Source: Betaproteobacteria bacterium (GTDB lineage Bacteria > Pseudomonadota > Gammaproteobacteria > Burkholderiales > Burkholderiaceae_C). Taken from it: a stretch of 64,000 nt of DNA. Numbering within the stretch: position 1 is the first letter of the stretch; each line of letters opens with the position of its first letter. The position numbers were made by a program, and so were the translations under genes. The notes below the pieces were generated by a model. It was not told the origin of the DNA and did no database searches. It saw only the letters and a list, made by a program, of their open reading frames with translations. Shown in pieces: positions 44,401 to 54,567 of this stretch. The stretch is taken from positions 146,170 through 210,169 of the forward strand of contig CANGHH010000008.1 in the NCBI GenBank assembly GCA_947453725.1. Direction: 5' to 3'.

Positions 44401-47400
44401 ATGACAGGCGCCGCCTACCGCGTCGGCGAACAGGCCGCCAACGCTGAGGCTTTCTACGCCGTGGCCTGCGACCCGCGGCGCAGCGTGGTGGTCGAGGCCT
44501 GCGCCGGTGCCGGCAAGACCTGGATGCTGGTCTCGCGGGTGCTGCGCGCGCTGCTCGATGGCGCGCAGCCGCAGCAGATCCTCGCCATCACCTTCACCCG
44601 CAAGGCCGCCGGCGAGATGCGCGAACGGCTCGATGAATGGCTGCTGGCCTTTTCCGACGCCGGCTGCGACCCCGCGGCCCGCGTCGCAGCGCTGTGCCAG
44701 CGTGGCGCCAGCGCGGCCGAGGCGCAAGCCCTGGCGCCGGCGCTGGGTGCGCTGCAGGAAACGCTGCTGCGCGGCGGTCGCAGCGTCGAGGTGCTGACCT
44801 TCCACGCCTGGTTCGCGCAACTGCTGTCGAACGCGCCGCTGGCACTGCTGCAGGGCCTGCAACTGCCGGCCTCCTACGAACTGCTGGAAGACGCCGGTAC
44901 GCTGCGCGAGGCGCTGTTCCGCCGCTTCCACCGCCGCGTGCAGGACGACGCCGGCCTGCGCGCCGACTACCTGGCGCTGGTGGCGCGCTACCGCCGTGGC
45001 ACGCTGCTGCAGTGGCTGGCGGCGGTCTGGCAGCGGGCGCCGGAATTCAGCCGCGCCGATGCCGCTGGCCAGGTGGTCACCTCGGTGCCTTCGGCGGCCG
45101 CTTGGTGGCCCGAATGCGCGGGTCTGGCCGACCCCGCCGAACTGCTGCACCGCGCGCCGCTGGTGCACGACATCGACAGGCTGGCCCGGCAACTGGGCGC
45201 CACCGGCAAGGCCAAGGCCGCGGCGGCTGCCGACCGTTTGCGCACCGCGCTGGAAGCGCCGGACGCGCTGATCGCCTTTGACATCGCCTGGGCCGCGCTG
45301 TTCACCGACAAGCACGAGCCGCGCAAGCAACTCGGCGACATGCCGCTGCAGCTGGTCGTCGTCGAAGCGCTGCAGCGCGTGCGCGAGATGCGCCTGCAGC
45401 AGCAGGCCCACGTCGACCAGTTGCAGATGCTGGGCCTGACCCGCGTGCTGCTGGCCGAATACGCCGAGCTGAAGCGGCACAGCGGCCTGGTCGACATGGC
45501 CGACCTCGAACGCGTGGCCGAGGCCTTGCTGGGCGACAGCGAGATCGCCGGCTGGGTCCAGGAACGGCTGGACCAGCGCCTGCGCCACGTGCTGATCGAC
45601 GAGTTCCAGGACACCAGTCCGCTGCAGTGGCAGGTGCTGCACGCCTGGCTGGCGGCTTACGCCGGCGCCGGCGGCGGGGCCAGCGGGCAGCGGCCGCCGG
45701 CGGTCTTCATCGTCGGCGACCCCAAGCAGAGCATCTACCGCTTCCGCGGCGCCGAGCCGCGCGTCTTCAGCGCCGCGCGCGACTTCGTGCTGGCCGGGCT
45801 GGACGGCACGCTGCTGCAGTGCGACCACACGCGGCGCAACGCGCCGGCCGTCATCGACGCCTTGAACAGCGTCTTCGAAGACGCCGCGCGGCTGGACAGC
45901 TGGGGGCCTTACCGCGCCCACACCACGGGCTCGGCCGCACCCGGTTCGGTGTGCCGCCTGCCCGGCGTGTCGCGGCCGCCGCGGGCGGCCCGCCCGGCTG
46001 CCGCGCTGGCCTGGCGCGACTCGCTGACCGAGGCCCGCGCCGAACCCGAGCTGCATCTGCGCGCCGCCGAAGCAAGGCAGGTGGCGGCGGCAGTGGCCGA
46101 CCTCGTCAGCCAGGCCGGGCTGCAGCCCGGCGAGATCATGGTGCTGGCCCGCAAGCGCGCCACGCTGGCCCTGGTGGCCGACGCGCTGGCCCGCCAGGGC
46201 GTGCCGCATGTGGTGGCCGAAGCGCTGGCGCTGGACGAAGCGCCCGCGGCGCTGGATCTGGTGGCGGTGCTGGATGTGCTGGCCTCGCCAGGCCACGACC
46301 TGTCGCTGGCACGGGCGCTGAAGAGCCCGATCTTCGGCGCCAGCGACGACGACCTGCTGTGGCTGTCGCAAGCCGCCCGGGGCGACGCAGCGGGGGGCGG
46401 CCGCGCCGGCACCTGGCGCGGCGCGCTGCTGGCGGTACCGACGCTGCCCAGCCCGGCCCTGCAGCGGGCCCGCACGCTGATCCAGGGCTGGCTGGCCGTG
46501 GCCGACAGCCTGCCGCCGCACGACCTGCTGGACCGCATCGTCCACCAGGCCGACGTGCTGGCGCGGCTGGCCGCCGCCGTGCCGCCGGCGCGCTGCGCTG
46601 CCGCGCTGCACGCCGTCAACGCGCTGCTGGCGGCGGCGCTGTCGCAGCAGGGCGGGCGCTACCTCAGCCTCTACGGTTTCGTTCGCGCGCTGCGGTCCGG
46701 GGCGCTGCGCGCACAGGCTTCGGCGCCGGCGGCGGCGGTGCAGCTGCTGACGGTCCACGGCGCGAAGGGGCTGGAAGCCCGTGCCGTGGTGGTCGCCGAC
46801 ACCGACCCCGAGGCGCGCCCGCCAGGCCGTGGCGTGGTCCTGGTCGAATGGGCCGTTGAAGACGCCGCGCCCAGCCGGCTGGCTTTCCTGCACAGCGAGT
46901 CGCGCATCCCGAAGTCGCTGCAAGGCCTGTGGCAACGCGAGACCGAAGCCGCCGACCGCGAGGAACTCAACGGCCTGTACGTGGCGATGACACGGGCCCG
47001 CGAATGGCTGGTCTTCAGCCGCACCGAAGCGCACCGTGCCGCCAGCGGTCGTTCGTGGTGGCAGCGGGTGGGCGACTGCGCCGAACGCTGGACACCCGAC
47101 GCCCTGATCGATTCAGCCGAGGCGCCGACCGGTGCGGCGGCTGAACCGGTTGCGGCGGCAGCGCCCGGGCTGGCCGCGGCCTGGGTCCCGGCGCTGCCCG
47201 CGCTGTGCTGGCAGGTCCAGACGGTGGCGCCCGCGGTCGCCGCCGACGTGGCCGCTGCACGGCTGGGTCAGGCCGTCCACCGGGTGCTCGAATGGGCCGG
47301 GCAGCCGGGTCTGCCGGCCGGCTCGCTGGACCTGGCCCAAGCCGGCCGCGCCGCCGCCGCCGAATTCGGCCTGCCCGCCGCCGCCGCGCTGCGGGTGCCG

Positions 47401-47751
47401 CAGATCGCCGGGCAGATCCTGGCCAGCCCGGCCTGTGCGCGTTTTTTCGGTGGCGCCGCGCTGCGCTGGGCCGGCACCGAGGTGCCGCTGGCCAGCCAGG
47501 GCGAAACGCTGCGCATCGACCGCCTGGTGGCGCTGGCCGAGGCAGGCGCTGACGGGGTCGGCGGCGAAGGCGGCGCAGGCCCCCGCCTCACCTGGTGGGT
47601 GCTCGACTACAAGCTGCACGGCACGCCCGCCGAACTGCCGGCCTACCGCGCGCAGTTGCAGCGCTACGTGGCGGCGGTGCAGGCGCTGCAGCCGGGCGAC
47701 ACCGTGCGCGGCGCCTTCATCACCGCAGGCGGCGAACTCAGCGAGCCTTGA
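44401..47751 (+). CDS. AddA-like UvrD/RecB-family helicase-nuclease
   Basis: 1116 residues. The start at 44401 follows the AddB-like stop by 10 bp. Helicase motifs are EACAGAGKTWMLVSRVL (Walker A, residues 33-41), ILAITFTRKAAGEMRERL, LIDEFQDTSPLQWQVLHAWL (motif II), FIVGDPKQSIYRFRGAEP (motif III), LLTVHGAKGLEARAVVVAD (motif V) and YVAMTRAREWLVFS (motif VI). A C-terminal RecB-type nuclease domain has GQAVHRVLEWAG, LRIDRLV and the catalytic WWVLDYKLHG. It should unwind and degrade DNA ends in recombinational repair with the AddB-like subunit. Confidence 0.88.
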   Translation: MTGAAYRVGEQAANAEAFYAVACDPRRSVVVEACAGAGKTWMLVSRVLRALLDGAQPQQILAITFTRKAAGEMRERLDEWLLAFSDAGCDPAARVAALCQRGASAAEAQALAPALGALQETLLRGGRSVEVLTFHAWFAQLLSNAPLALLQGLQLPASYELLEDAGTLREALFRRFHRRVQDDAGLRADYLALVARYRRGTLLQWLAAVWQRAPEFSRADAAGQVVTSVPSAAAWWPECAGLADPAELLHRAPLVHDIDRLARQLGATGKAKAAAAADRLRTALEAPDALIAFDIAWAALFTDKHEPRKQLGDMPLQLVVVEALQRVREMRLQQQAHVDQLQMLGLTRVLLAEYAELKRHSGLVDMADLERVAEALLGDSEIAGWVQERLDQRLRHVLIDEFQDTSPLQWQVLHAWLAAYAGAGGGASGQRPPAVFIVGDPKQSIYRFRGAEPRVFSAARDFVLAGLDGTLLQCDHTRRNAPAVIDALNSVFEDAARLDSWGPYRAHTTGSAAPGSVCRLPGVSRPPRAARPAAALAWRDSLTEARAEPELHLRAAEARQVAAAVADLVSQAGLQPGEIMVLARKRATLALVADALARQGVPHVVAEALALDEAPAALDLVAVLDVLASPGHDLSLARALKSPIFGASDDDLLWLSQAARGDAAGGGRAGTWRGALLAVPTLPSPALQRARTLIQGWLAVADSLPPHDLLDRIVHQADVLARLAAAVPPARCAAALHAVNALLAAALSQQGGRYLSLYGFVRALRSGALRAQASAPAAAVQLLTVHGAKGLEARAVVVADTDPEARPPGRGVVLVEWAVEDAAPSRLAFLHSESRIPKSLQGLWQRETEAADREELNGLYVAMTRAREWLVFSRTEAHRAASGRSWWQRVGDCAERWTPDALIDSAEAPTGAAAEPVAAAAPGLAAAWVPALPALCWQVQTVAPAVAADVAAARLGQAVHRVLEWAGQPGLPAGSLDLAQAGRAAAAEFGLPAAAALRVPQIAGQILASPACARFFGGAALRWAGTEVPLASQGETLRIDRLVALAEAGADGVGGEGGAGPRLTWWVLDYKLHGTPAELPAYRAQLQRYVAAVQALQPGDTVRGAFITAGGELSEP

Positions 47752-47848
47752 TCAGCGGCGGAGCCGCGCAGCGCGCTCGAACTGACGGCAAAATCAGCCC
47801 CACTTCGGCACACCAGCCGGTGGCGGCCCAGGTTTCAATTGATCCGCA

Positions 47849-49639
47849 ATGTCCGCACCCGCCAGCGATTCCCCGACCCCCGACCGAAGCCCCGCCGTGC
47901 GCTGGTTCGGCCGCCTTCAATTGTTGCGCCTGTTGGGCAAGAGCGACCGCACGTCGACCTGGCGAGTCGAAGACTCGCGCAGCCGGCAGGAGTTGATGCT
48001 GGTGCTCCCGCGCAGCCAACCGACCGGCGCTTTGGCCCGCGATCGGTGGCTGGAGGTGGTGCAGCGCGCTGCCCGTCTGAACCACCCGCGGCTGGCCGCC
48101 ACGGTCGACATCGGTGTCCAGGACGGCTGGCCTTACGCCGTCTATGACCCGCGCGACGCGGTCACGCTGAGCGAACGCTTGTCCGGCAAAGGCCTGCCCG
48201 GCACCGAGGCGGCCGCCTTGCTGATCCAGATCGTCCAGGGTCTGGCCTTCGCCCACGAAGCCGGTGTCGCCCACCACGACCTGCAGTTCTGTCAGCTGCT
48301 GATCGGCGAAAACGGCCAGGTCCGCGTCGCCGGCGTCGGCGTCGGCGCCGAGATGGCCATGCGCGAGTCCGAACAGACCGCCACCACGATGCACGCAGGC
48401 GGCCTGCGCACGCACCGCGATTCGGCCGAGCGTGACGTGCTGGCCGCCGGCATCCTGCTGCACCAGTTGCTCACGGGCCAGCGCCCGCTCGACGAGGTGG
48501 ACATCGGTCACGTCATCGACCGGCTGCCGCCGCAGGGCCGCGAAATGATGCGCCTGCCGTTCGCCACGGCGCACCCGATCGCCGAGGCGCTGCGGGCCAT
48601 CGCCAACCGCGCCACCGACCGCCAGGAACGCCAGCGCTACCGCAACGCCCGCACGCTGTTGCAGGCGCTGGAAGGCTGGCAGGCTACCGACGGCGGCGCC
48701 AGTGGGGGCACGCTCGCGCTGCTGGCCGACCGTGTTCGCCATGGCGGCGTCATGCCTTCTTCGCCCGGGGCCGCAGCCCGCGCCGCGCGCCTGGCCCTGA
48801 TGGCGCAGCAGCACACCAGCGAAATGGCCCAGCTGGTGCTGGACGACCCGGCGCTGTCCTTCGAACTGCTGCGCCAGGTGAATGCGGCGCAAGCTCGCAA
48901 TGGCCGCATGGGTGCCGGCGACCCGGTGCTGACGATGCGCCGCGCCATCGCCATGCTGGGCCTGGACGGCGTGCGCCGCGCGGCCCTGGCGATGCGCGAC
49001 TGGCCCGGCACACTGGGTGACGAAGAGGGCACCGGCGCTCTCGAATTGCTGCGCCTCGTCGAGCGCTGCAAGCGCGCCGGCCGCGTCGCCCAGGCCTTGC
49101 GACCGGCCGGCTACGACGGCGAGGTGGTCTACCTGGTGGCCCTCTTGCAGAACCTGGGCCGGCTGCTGGTGCACTACCACTTTGCCGATGAGGCCCAGCA
49201 GATCCGCCGCCTGATGCAGGCCGCGCCTTCACCGCGCGAAGGCGAGCCCGAAGAGCCCGGCATGAGCGAAGAGGGCGCGGCTTTCGCCGTGCTGGGCGCC
49301 GACATCGAGGCCATCGGCGCGTCGATGGCGCGGCAGTGGGGTTTCGACGAGGGCGTGCTGGCCATGATCCGACGTCCGCCGCTGACCACCGCCGTACACA
49401 GCAGTGGCGCCGACTACGAAACACTGCGCGTCGTGGCGGGCTGCGCCAACGAGGCGGTCGATGCGCTGGCGCAGCCAGCGCCGCGGGTGGCCGTCGCGCT
49501 GCAACGCGTGCTGCAACGCTACGGCCGGCTGCTGGAAATCGGCCCGCGCGACCTGCACGCCGCCTTGCAGGGCGTTGCGCCCGGTGACCGGGTCGATGGC
49601 AGCGGTAGCAGCGAAGGCACAGCCGGCGCCCCAGGCTGA
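47849..49639 (+). CDS. Pseudokinase-HDOD domain protein
   Basis: 596 residues. Residues about 20-275 align with a Ser/Thr kinase fold, but key residues are lost. The Gly-loop is LGKSDRTSTWRV, the beta-3 Lys is missing (ELMLVLPRS), the catalytic loop is HHDLQFCQLLI with His142-His143-Asp144 but no Asn, and the DFG segment reads VAGVG. Catalysis is therefore unlikely. An HDOD domain follows (about 315-500: LVLDDPALSFELLRQVNAA, RRAIAMLGLDGVRRAAL, LLQNLGRLLVHYHF). HDOD modules are scaffolds in signalling proteins. The partner is probably the intact kinase-HDOD protein encoded 8 bp downstream. Confidence 0.8.
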   Translation: MSAPASDSPTPDRSPAVRWFGRLQLLRLLGKSDRTSTWRVEDSRSRQELMLVLPRSQPTGALARDRWLEVVQRAARLNHPRLAATVDIGVQDGWPYAVYDPRDAVTLSERLSGKGLPGTEAAALLIQIVQGLAFAHEAGVAHHDLQFCQLLIGENGQVRVAGVGVGAEMAMRESEQTATTMHAGGLRTHRDSAERDVLAAGILLHQLLTGQRPLDEVDIGHVIDRLPPQGREMMRLPFATAHPIAEALRAIANRATDRQERQRYRNARTLLQALEGWQATDGGASGGTLALLADRVRHGGVMPSSPGAAARAARLALMAQQHTSEMAQLVLDDPALSFELLRQVNAAQARNGRMGAGDPVLTMRRAIAMLGLDGVRRAALAMRDWPGTLGDEEGTGALELLRLVERCKRAGRVAQALRPAGYDGEVVYLVALLQNLGRLLVHYHFADEAQQIRRLMQAAPSPREGEPEEPGMSEEGAAFAVLGADIEAIGASMARQWGFDEGVLAMIRRPPLTTAVHSSGADYETLRVVAGCANEAVDALAQPAPRVAVALQRVLQRYGRLLEIGPRDLHAALQGVAPGDRVDGSGSSEGTAGAPG

Positions 49640-49647
49640 GGCGGAAG

Positions 49648-52035
49648 ATGGCCGACGCCGCGATGGTCCTGTCGGGACGGCTGGCCCGCTTCGAGCTGCT
49701 GCGCGAGATCGGCCAAGGCACCCAGGCCCGCGTCTGGCTGGCCCATGACCCGCGGCTGGACCGTGAAGTCGCGATCAAGCTGCTGAAGCTGGGCGGCGAC
49801 ACCCACGCCCTGGCCGCCAGCCTGGCCGAAGCCCGCGCCGTCAGCCGGCTGACGCACCCCAACATCGTGCCCGTCTTCGAAGCCGACGAGCACCAGGGCC
49901 AGCCCTATCTGGTCTTCGAATACGTGGCCGGACCGACCCTGGCCCAGGCGCTGCGCAGCCAGCCCTTGCGCTGTGCGGCCGAGGCCGTGACGCTGATGCT
50001 GGGTGTGCTGGAGGCCCTCGAGGCCGCCCACCAGCAGGGCGTGGTGCACCGCGACCTGAAGCCGTCGAACATCCTGCTGGGCCATGACGGCCGGCCGCGC
50101 GTGATGGACTTCGGCATCGCCGCCCGCATCGTGGCCGGTCAGCCAGGGGCGCTGGGGCGTGTGCTGGGCACGCCGGGTTACCTGTCGCCGGAAGCCGCGC
50201 GCGGCGCCGCGCCGGTGCCGGCGATGGACGTCTTTTCGGCGGGTGCGCTGCTGGCGGAAATGCTCAGCGGCCAGCCGCTGCTGCGCGAGTCCGACGCCGC
50301 CCGCGCGCTGGCGCGCGCGCAGCAGGAAGATTGGCTGCTCCCCGAGCACCCCGCGGTGGACAGCCGCCTGCGCGGCATCGTTCAGCGCGCGCTGGCACGC
50401 GAGCCGGCGCAGCGCTACCGCAGCGCCCGTGCCTTGCACGCCGACCTGCAGGCCTGGCTGCATCCCGAGACGTCGCCGGTCGTGGCGGACCCGGCAGGCC
50501 ATGCCACGCTGGAATTCCTGCTGCGCCGGATGCGCCACCGCACCGATTTCCCGGCCCTGTCCAGCGCCATGGCCCGGATTCAGCGCGTGGCCGCGTCCGA
50601 GACCGATTCGATCCGCGCGCTGACCGACGAGATCCTGCGCGACGTGGCGCTGACCCACAAGCTGCTGCGGCTGGTCAACACCGCGCATTACTCGGCGGTG
50701 TCGTCCGGCGGTGTCGGCACGGTGTCGCGGGCGGTGGCGCTGGTCGGCTTCTCGGGCATCCGCAACATGGCGCTGTCGCTGGTGCTGCTGGAACACATGC
50801 CGGACAAGGCCCACGCCACGCAGCTGAAGTTCGAGTTCGTGCGCGCCTTGATGGTCGGCATGCTGGCCGCTGAACTGGCACCCCAGGGTCCGTCGGGCGA
50901 GGAGGCCTTCCTGGGCGCGCTCTTCCAGAACCTGGGACGGCTGCTGACCGAGTACTACCTGCCGGAAGAAGCGCTTCAGATCCGCCAACTGCTGGGCAGC
51001 GACACCGCCACACCGGCCGCGCGGGAGACCGCCGCGCAGCGGGTGCTGGGCATCGGCTTTGACGAACTCGGCGCTGGCGTGGCGGAAGCCTGGGGCTTGC
51101 CCGCCAGCCTGCAGCGCGCTTTGCGCACGCCGACGGGCGAACTGCCGCTGGCGCCCGGCGCTGGTGCGGGCCTGCTGGGCGTCGAACGGCTGCGCTGGCT
51201 GGGCCGCAGCGCCAACGCACTCGTCGATGCCTTGCAGGCCGGTCCGGCCGACCGGCAGGCCTGCCAGCGCGTGGCGGAGGCCCACGCGCCGGTGCTCGGC
51301 CTGGCGGTCGCGGCGATCCTGACGGCCACCGACACCGCCCGGCTGCGCCTCATCGAAGCCGTCCAGGTGCTGGGTCTGGCGCTGCCGGTCGGCTCGGCTG
51401 CCCGCCGCCTGATCGAGCCACCGGCGGTGCCGGCGGCTGGGCGGACGGCCGGTGAGCCCGGCGCGGCCGCCGAGGCGGGGCCCTGGGGCCTGACCGCGCC
51501 AATGCCGCTGCCCGAACCGGCGCACGCGGTGCTGGAAACCGCCTTGCTGGCGGCCGAGGCGGCACTGGCCCAGCGCAGCATGGACATCAGCGAATTGCTG
51601 CACCTGGTGCTGGACACCCTGCACCGGGCGCTGAACCTGCGCAACGTTGTGCTGTGCCTGCGCGAGCCGGGGCAGGGCGGACGCCTCGTCGGTCGTCTGG
51701 GCTTGGGTCCCGGCGGCGGCGAGCTCAGCGCCGCCTTCCGCTTCACGCCCGATGCGGCGGCCGCCCACGATCTCTTCGCCCTGCTTTGCGCCCGTGGCTC
51801 CGACCTGTTGGTGGCCGACGCCGCCACGGTCGCCAGCCGCCTGCCGGGCTGGTACCGCCGTCGCGTCGACGCACCGACCTTCCTGCTGCTGCCACTGATC
51901 GTCAAGGGCTGCGCGATCGGCCTGATCTACGCCGACAAGGCGCGCGTGGGCAGCCTGGTGCTCGGCGAGAAGGAACTGGGTCTGGTGCGCGCGCTGCGCG
52001 ACCAGGTGACCCTGGCGTTCGGCCGCACCGGGTAG
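49648..52035 (+). CDS. Ser/Thr protein kinase-HDOD-GAF protein
   Basis: 795 residues in three parts. The kinase (about 12-270) is intact: IGQGTQARVWLAHD, Lys44 in REVAIKLLK, HRDLKPSNILL with His134-Arg135-Asp136, DFG at Asp154 and GTPGYLSPEA. The HDOD domain spans about 290-480 (FPALSSAMARIQRVA, DVALTHKLLRLVNTAHY, FQNLGRLLTEYYLPEEA). A C-terminal GAF-like domain (about 640-795) has ISELLHLVLDTLHRALNLRNVV and a final LGLVRALRDQVTLAFGR. No membrane segment is seen. It is tandem with a pseudokinase homologue sharing the first two domains, suggesting duplication followed by loss of catalysis in one copy. Confidence 0.85.
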   Translation: MADAAMVLSGRLARFELLREIGQGTQARVWLAHDPRLDREVAIKLLKLGGDTHALAASLAEARAVSRLTHPNIVPVFEADEHQGQPYLVFEYVAGPTLAQALRSQPLRCAAEAVTLMLGVLEALEAAHQQGVVHRDLKPSNILLGHDGRPRVMDFGIAARIVAGQPGALGRVLGTPGYLSPEAARGAAPVPAMDVFSAGALLAEMLSGQPLLRESDAARALARAQQEDWLLPEHPAVDSRLRGIVQRALAREPAQRYRSARALHADLQAWLHPETSPVVADPAGHATLEFLLRRMRHRTDFPALSSAMARIQRVAASETDSIRALTDEILRDVALTHKLLRLVNTAHYSAVSSGGVGTVSRAVALVGFSGIRNMALSLVLLEHMPDKAHATQLKFEFVRALMVGMLAAELAPQGPSGEEAFLGALFQNLGRLLTEYYLPEEALQIRQLLGSDTATPAARETAAQRVLGIGFDELGAGVAEAWGLPASLQRALRTPTGELPLAPGAGAGLLGVERLRWLGRSANALVDALQAGPADRQACQRVAEAHAPVLGLAVAAILTATDTARLRLIEAVQVLGLALPVGSAARRLIEPPAVPAAGRTAGEPGAAAEAGPWGLTAPMPLPEPAHAVLETALLAAEAALAQRSMDISELLHLVLDTLHRALNLRNVVLCLREPGQGGRLVGRLGLGPGGGELSAAFRFTPDAAAAHDLFALLCARGSDLLVADAATVASRLPGWYRRRVDAPTFLLLPLIVKGCAIGLIYADKARVGSLVLGEKELGLVRALRDQVTLAFGRTG

Positions 52036-52134
52036 GGCCGTGCCGCTTGGGCGGCACACAGTTTGCGCAACCTCAATGTGGCCGGCAGGGTGAGCGCCTA
52101 CCGTGAGCGCTTGACCCACCGAGGAACCACCGCC

Positions 52135-54567
52135 ATGCGCCCACCCGCCCGCTGGATCCGCTGGTTTGCTGATCTGGGCGCCGCCGATGTCGCCCAGGTC
52201 GGTGGCAAGAACGCCTCGCTCGGCGAAATGTTCAGCCAGATGAGCGATGCCGGTGTGCGTGTGCCGAACGGCTTTGCCGTCACCGCCCAGGCCTACCGCC
52301 AGTTGCTGGACCAGGCCGATGCCTGGGCGCCGCTGCACCGCGCGCTGGACGGTGTCGACGCGCGCCAGGTCGATGACCTGGCGAGGCGGGCGCAGGCTGC
52401 GCGCGAGATCGTGCTGGGTGCGAAGATGCCGGCAGAACTGGAAGACGAGATCCTGGCTGCCTACGCGGTGCTGCGCCAGGAATACGGCGCGGATCTGACG
52501 GTTGCCGTGCGCAGTTCGGCGACCGCCGAAGACCTGCCCACGGCCAGCTTTGCCGGCCAGCACGAGACCTTCCTGAACATTGCCGGCGAGCGGCGCCTGC
52601 TGTCCGCGGTGCAGGAATGCTTCGCCAGCCTGTTCAAGGACCGCGCGATCAGCTACCGCATCGACCGCGGCTTCGACCACTTCAAGGTCTTCCAGTCGGT
52701 CGGCGTGATGAAGATGGTGCGCGCCGACCGCGCCGCCAGCGGCGTGATCTTCACGCTCGACACCGAGTCGGGCTTTCGCGACGCGGTATTCATCACCGGC
52801 GCCTGGGGACTGGGCGAGAACGTCGTGCAGGGCACCGTCGACCCCGACGAGTTCTACGTCTTCAAGCCTACCTTGCGCGTGGGCCACCGCAGCGTGCTGC
52901 GCCGCAAGCTTGGCGCCAAGGCGGTGCGCATGGTCTATGCGCAAACGGCCGGGCGCGACACCACGCGCAATGTGCCCACGGCGCGCGAAGAGCGCGAACG
53001 CTACTGCCTGACCGACGAGCAGGTGCTGGCCCTGGCCGACGCGGCGCTGGCGATCGAGGACCACTACAGCCGCCGGGCCGGCCAGCCCACGCCGATGGAC
53101 GTCGAGTGGGCGCAGGACGGCATCGACGGCCAGCTCTACATCGTGCAGGCGCGACCCGAGACCGTCAGTTCGCAGCGAGGGCAGGGCATCGTCGACGAGG
53201 TGCGGCTGGACGCACCGGGCCGCGTTCGCGTCACCGGGCGGGCAGTCGGCGGTGGCATCGCCAGCGGCCGCGTCCGCGTGATCAGCGACGTCGCGCACCT
53301 GGCGGCCTTCCAGCCCGGTGAGGTGCTGGTGGCCGACACGACGATGCCCGACTGGGGCACGGTGATGAAGTCGGCGGCGGCCGTCGTCACCAACCGCGGC
53401 GGGCGCACCTGCCACGCGGCCATCGTGGCGCGCGAACTCGGCATTCCCGCCGTGGTCGGCTGCGAAAACGCGACGGCGGTGCTGCGTACCGGCGACGAAG
53501 TGACGGTCAGCTGCGGCGACGGGGCTGCTGGCAAGGTCTACGAAGGGATGGTGCCCTTCAGCAAGACCCGCACCGACCTGTCGACGCTGGCGCGCCCAAG
53601 CACCCAGCTGATGGTCAACCTGGGCAACCCGGACCTGGCCTTCCAGACCGGGCTGCTGCCGACCGCCGGCGTCGGCCTGGCGCGCCTGGAGTTCATCGTC
53701 GCCGAGCATATCCGCGTGCACCCGATGGCCCTGGTTCACCCCGAGCGCGTGAGCGACACGTCGGTGCGCTCGCAGATCGCCGAGCTGACGCGTGGCCACG
53801 CCACGCCGGCCGACTACTTCGTGCGCGAACTGGCCGAGGGCGTGGGCACCATCGCTGCTGCCTTCTACCCGCGGCCGGTGATCGTTCGCCTGTCCGACTT
53901 CAAGACCAACGAATACGCCAACCTGCTCGGTGGGCGCGACTTCGAGCCCACCGAAGCCAACCCGATGATCGGCTTCCGCGGGGCTTCGCGCTACGCGCAC
54001 CCGGCCTACGCCGAGGGGTTCGCACTCGAATGCGCGGCGATGCGCCGCGTGCGCGACGAGATGGGTCTGGTCAACGTGCGGCTGATGATCCCCTTCTGCC
54101 GGCGCGTCGGCGAGGCCGAGCGCGTGCTCGCGGCGATGGCCGACCACGGCCTGCGGCGGGGCGAGCGCGGCCTGGAGGTCTACGTGATGTGCGAGATCCC
54201 GAACAACGTCATCCAGGTCGATGCGTTCGCGCAACTGTTCGACGGTTTCTCGATCGGCTCGAACGATCTGACACAACTGGTGCTTGGCGTGGACCGCGAT
54301 TCCGAGATCGTCGCCTTCGACTTCGACGAACGCGACCCTGGCGTGATGACGATGATCCGACTGGCCATCGAGGGCGCGCACCGCCATGGCCGGCACATCG
54401 GCCTGTGTGGCCAGGCGCCCTCCGACGACCCGACGATGGCGCAGGCGCTGGTCGAAATGGGTATCGATTCGATCAGCGTGACACCCGACACCCTGCTGTC
54501 GGTGACGCGCCGCGTCCTCGAGGTCGAAGCCTTGCGGCGGGCCGCTGGACAGGGCGCCGCGCCATGA
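52135..54567 (+). CDS. ppsA: Phosphoenolpyruvate synthase
   Basis: 810 residues. The N-terminal ATP-grasp/pyruvate-phosphate-dikinase domain has VGGKNASLGEMFSQM, VAVRSSATAEDLPTASFAGQHETFL (split motif) and PMDVEWAQDG. The swivelling domain has GGRTCHAAIVARELGIPAVVG with the phosphorylated His427. The PEP-binding barrel has NPMIGFRGASRY, CEIPNNVIQ and FSIGSNDLTQLVLGVDRDS, ending with GLCGQAPSDDP. It makes PEP from pyruvate and ATP for gluconeogenesis. The start at 52135 is supported by GAGGAA. The stop overlaps the CBS gene (ATGA). Confidence 0.95.
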   Translation: MRPPARWIRWFADLGAADVAQVGGKNASLGEMFSQMSDAGVRVPNGFAVTAQAYRQLLDQADAWAPLHRALDGVDARQVDDLARRAQAAREIVLGAKMPAELEDEILAAYAVLRQEYGADLTVAVRSSATAEDLPTASFAGQHETFLNIAGERRLLSAVQECFASLFKDRAISYRIDRGFDHFKVFQSVGVMKMVRADRAASGVIFTLDTESGFRDAVFITGAWGLGENVVQGTVDPDEFYVFKPTLRVGHRSVLRRKLGAKAVRMVYAQTAGRDTTRNVPTAREERERYCLTDEQVLALADAALAIEDHYSRRAGQPTPMDVEWAQDGIDGQLYIVQARPETVSSQRGQGIVDEVRLDAPGRVRVTGRAVGGGIASGRVRVISDVAHLAAFQPGEVLVADTTMPDWGTVMKSAAAVVTNRGGRTCHAAIVARELGIPAVVGCENATAVLRTGDEVTVSCGDGAAGKVYEGMVPFSKTRTDLSTLARPSTQLMVNLGNPDLAFQTGLLPTAGVGLARLEFIVAEHIRVHPMALVHPERVSDTSVRSQIAELTRGHATPADYFVRELAEGVGTIAAAFYPRPVIVRLSDFKTNEYANLLGGRDFEPTEANPMIGFRGASRYAHPAYAEGFALECAAMRRVRDEMGLVNVRLMIPFCRRVGEAERVLAAMADHGLRRGERGLEVYVMCEIPNNVIQVDAFAQLFDGFSIGSNDLTQLVLGVDRDSEIVAFDFDERDPGVMTMIRLAIEGAHRHGRHIGLCGQAPSDDPTMAQALVEMGIDSISVTPDTLLSVTRRVLEVEALRRAAGQGAAP

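Noticed and set aside
44095..47034. A 979-codon minus-strand frame opposite the AddA-like gene
   Set aside because: Shadow of the helicase gene, with no recognisable domain and skewed composition.
41820..47751. An anti-phage defence system formed by the nuclease-helicase pair
   Set aside because: The motifs, gene order and iron-sulfur Cys pattern fit the housekeeping AddAB repair nuclease; there is no accompanying defence gene.
49519..54396. A 1625-codon open frame on the minus strand
   Set aside because: It is antisense to the kinase-HDOD-GAF and ppsA genes, whose domains are unmistakable; its translation is low-complexity (Gln/Arg/His-rich) and typical of a high-GC shadow frame.
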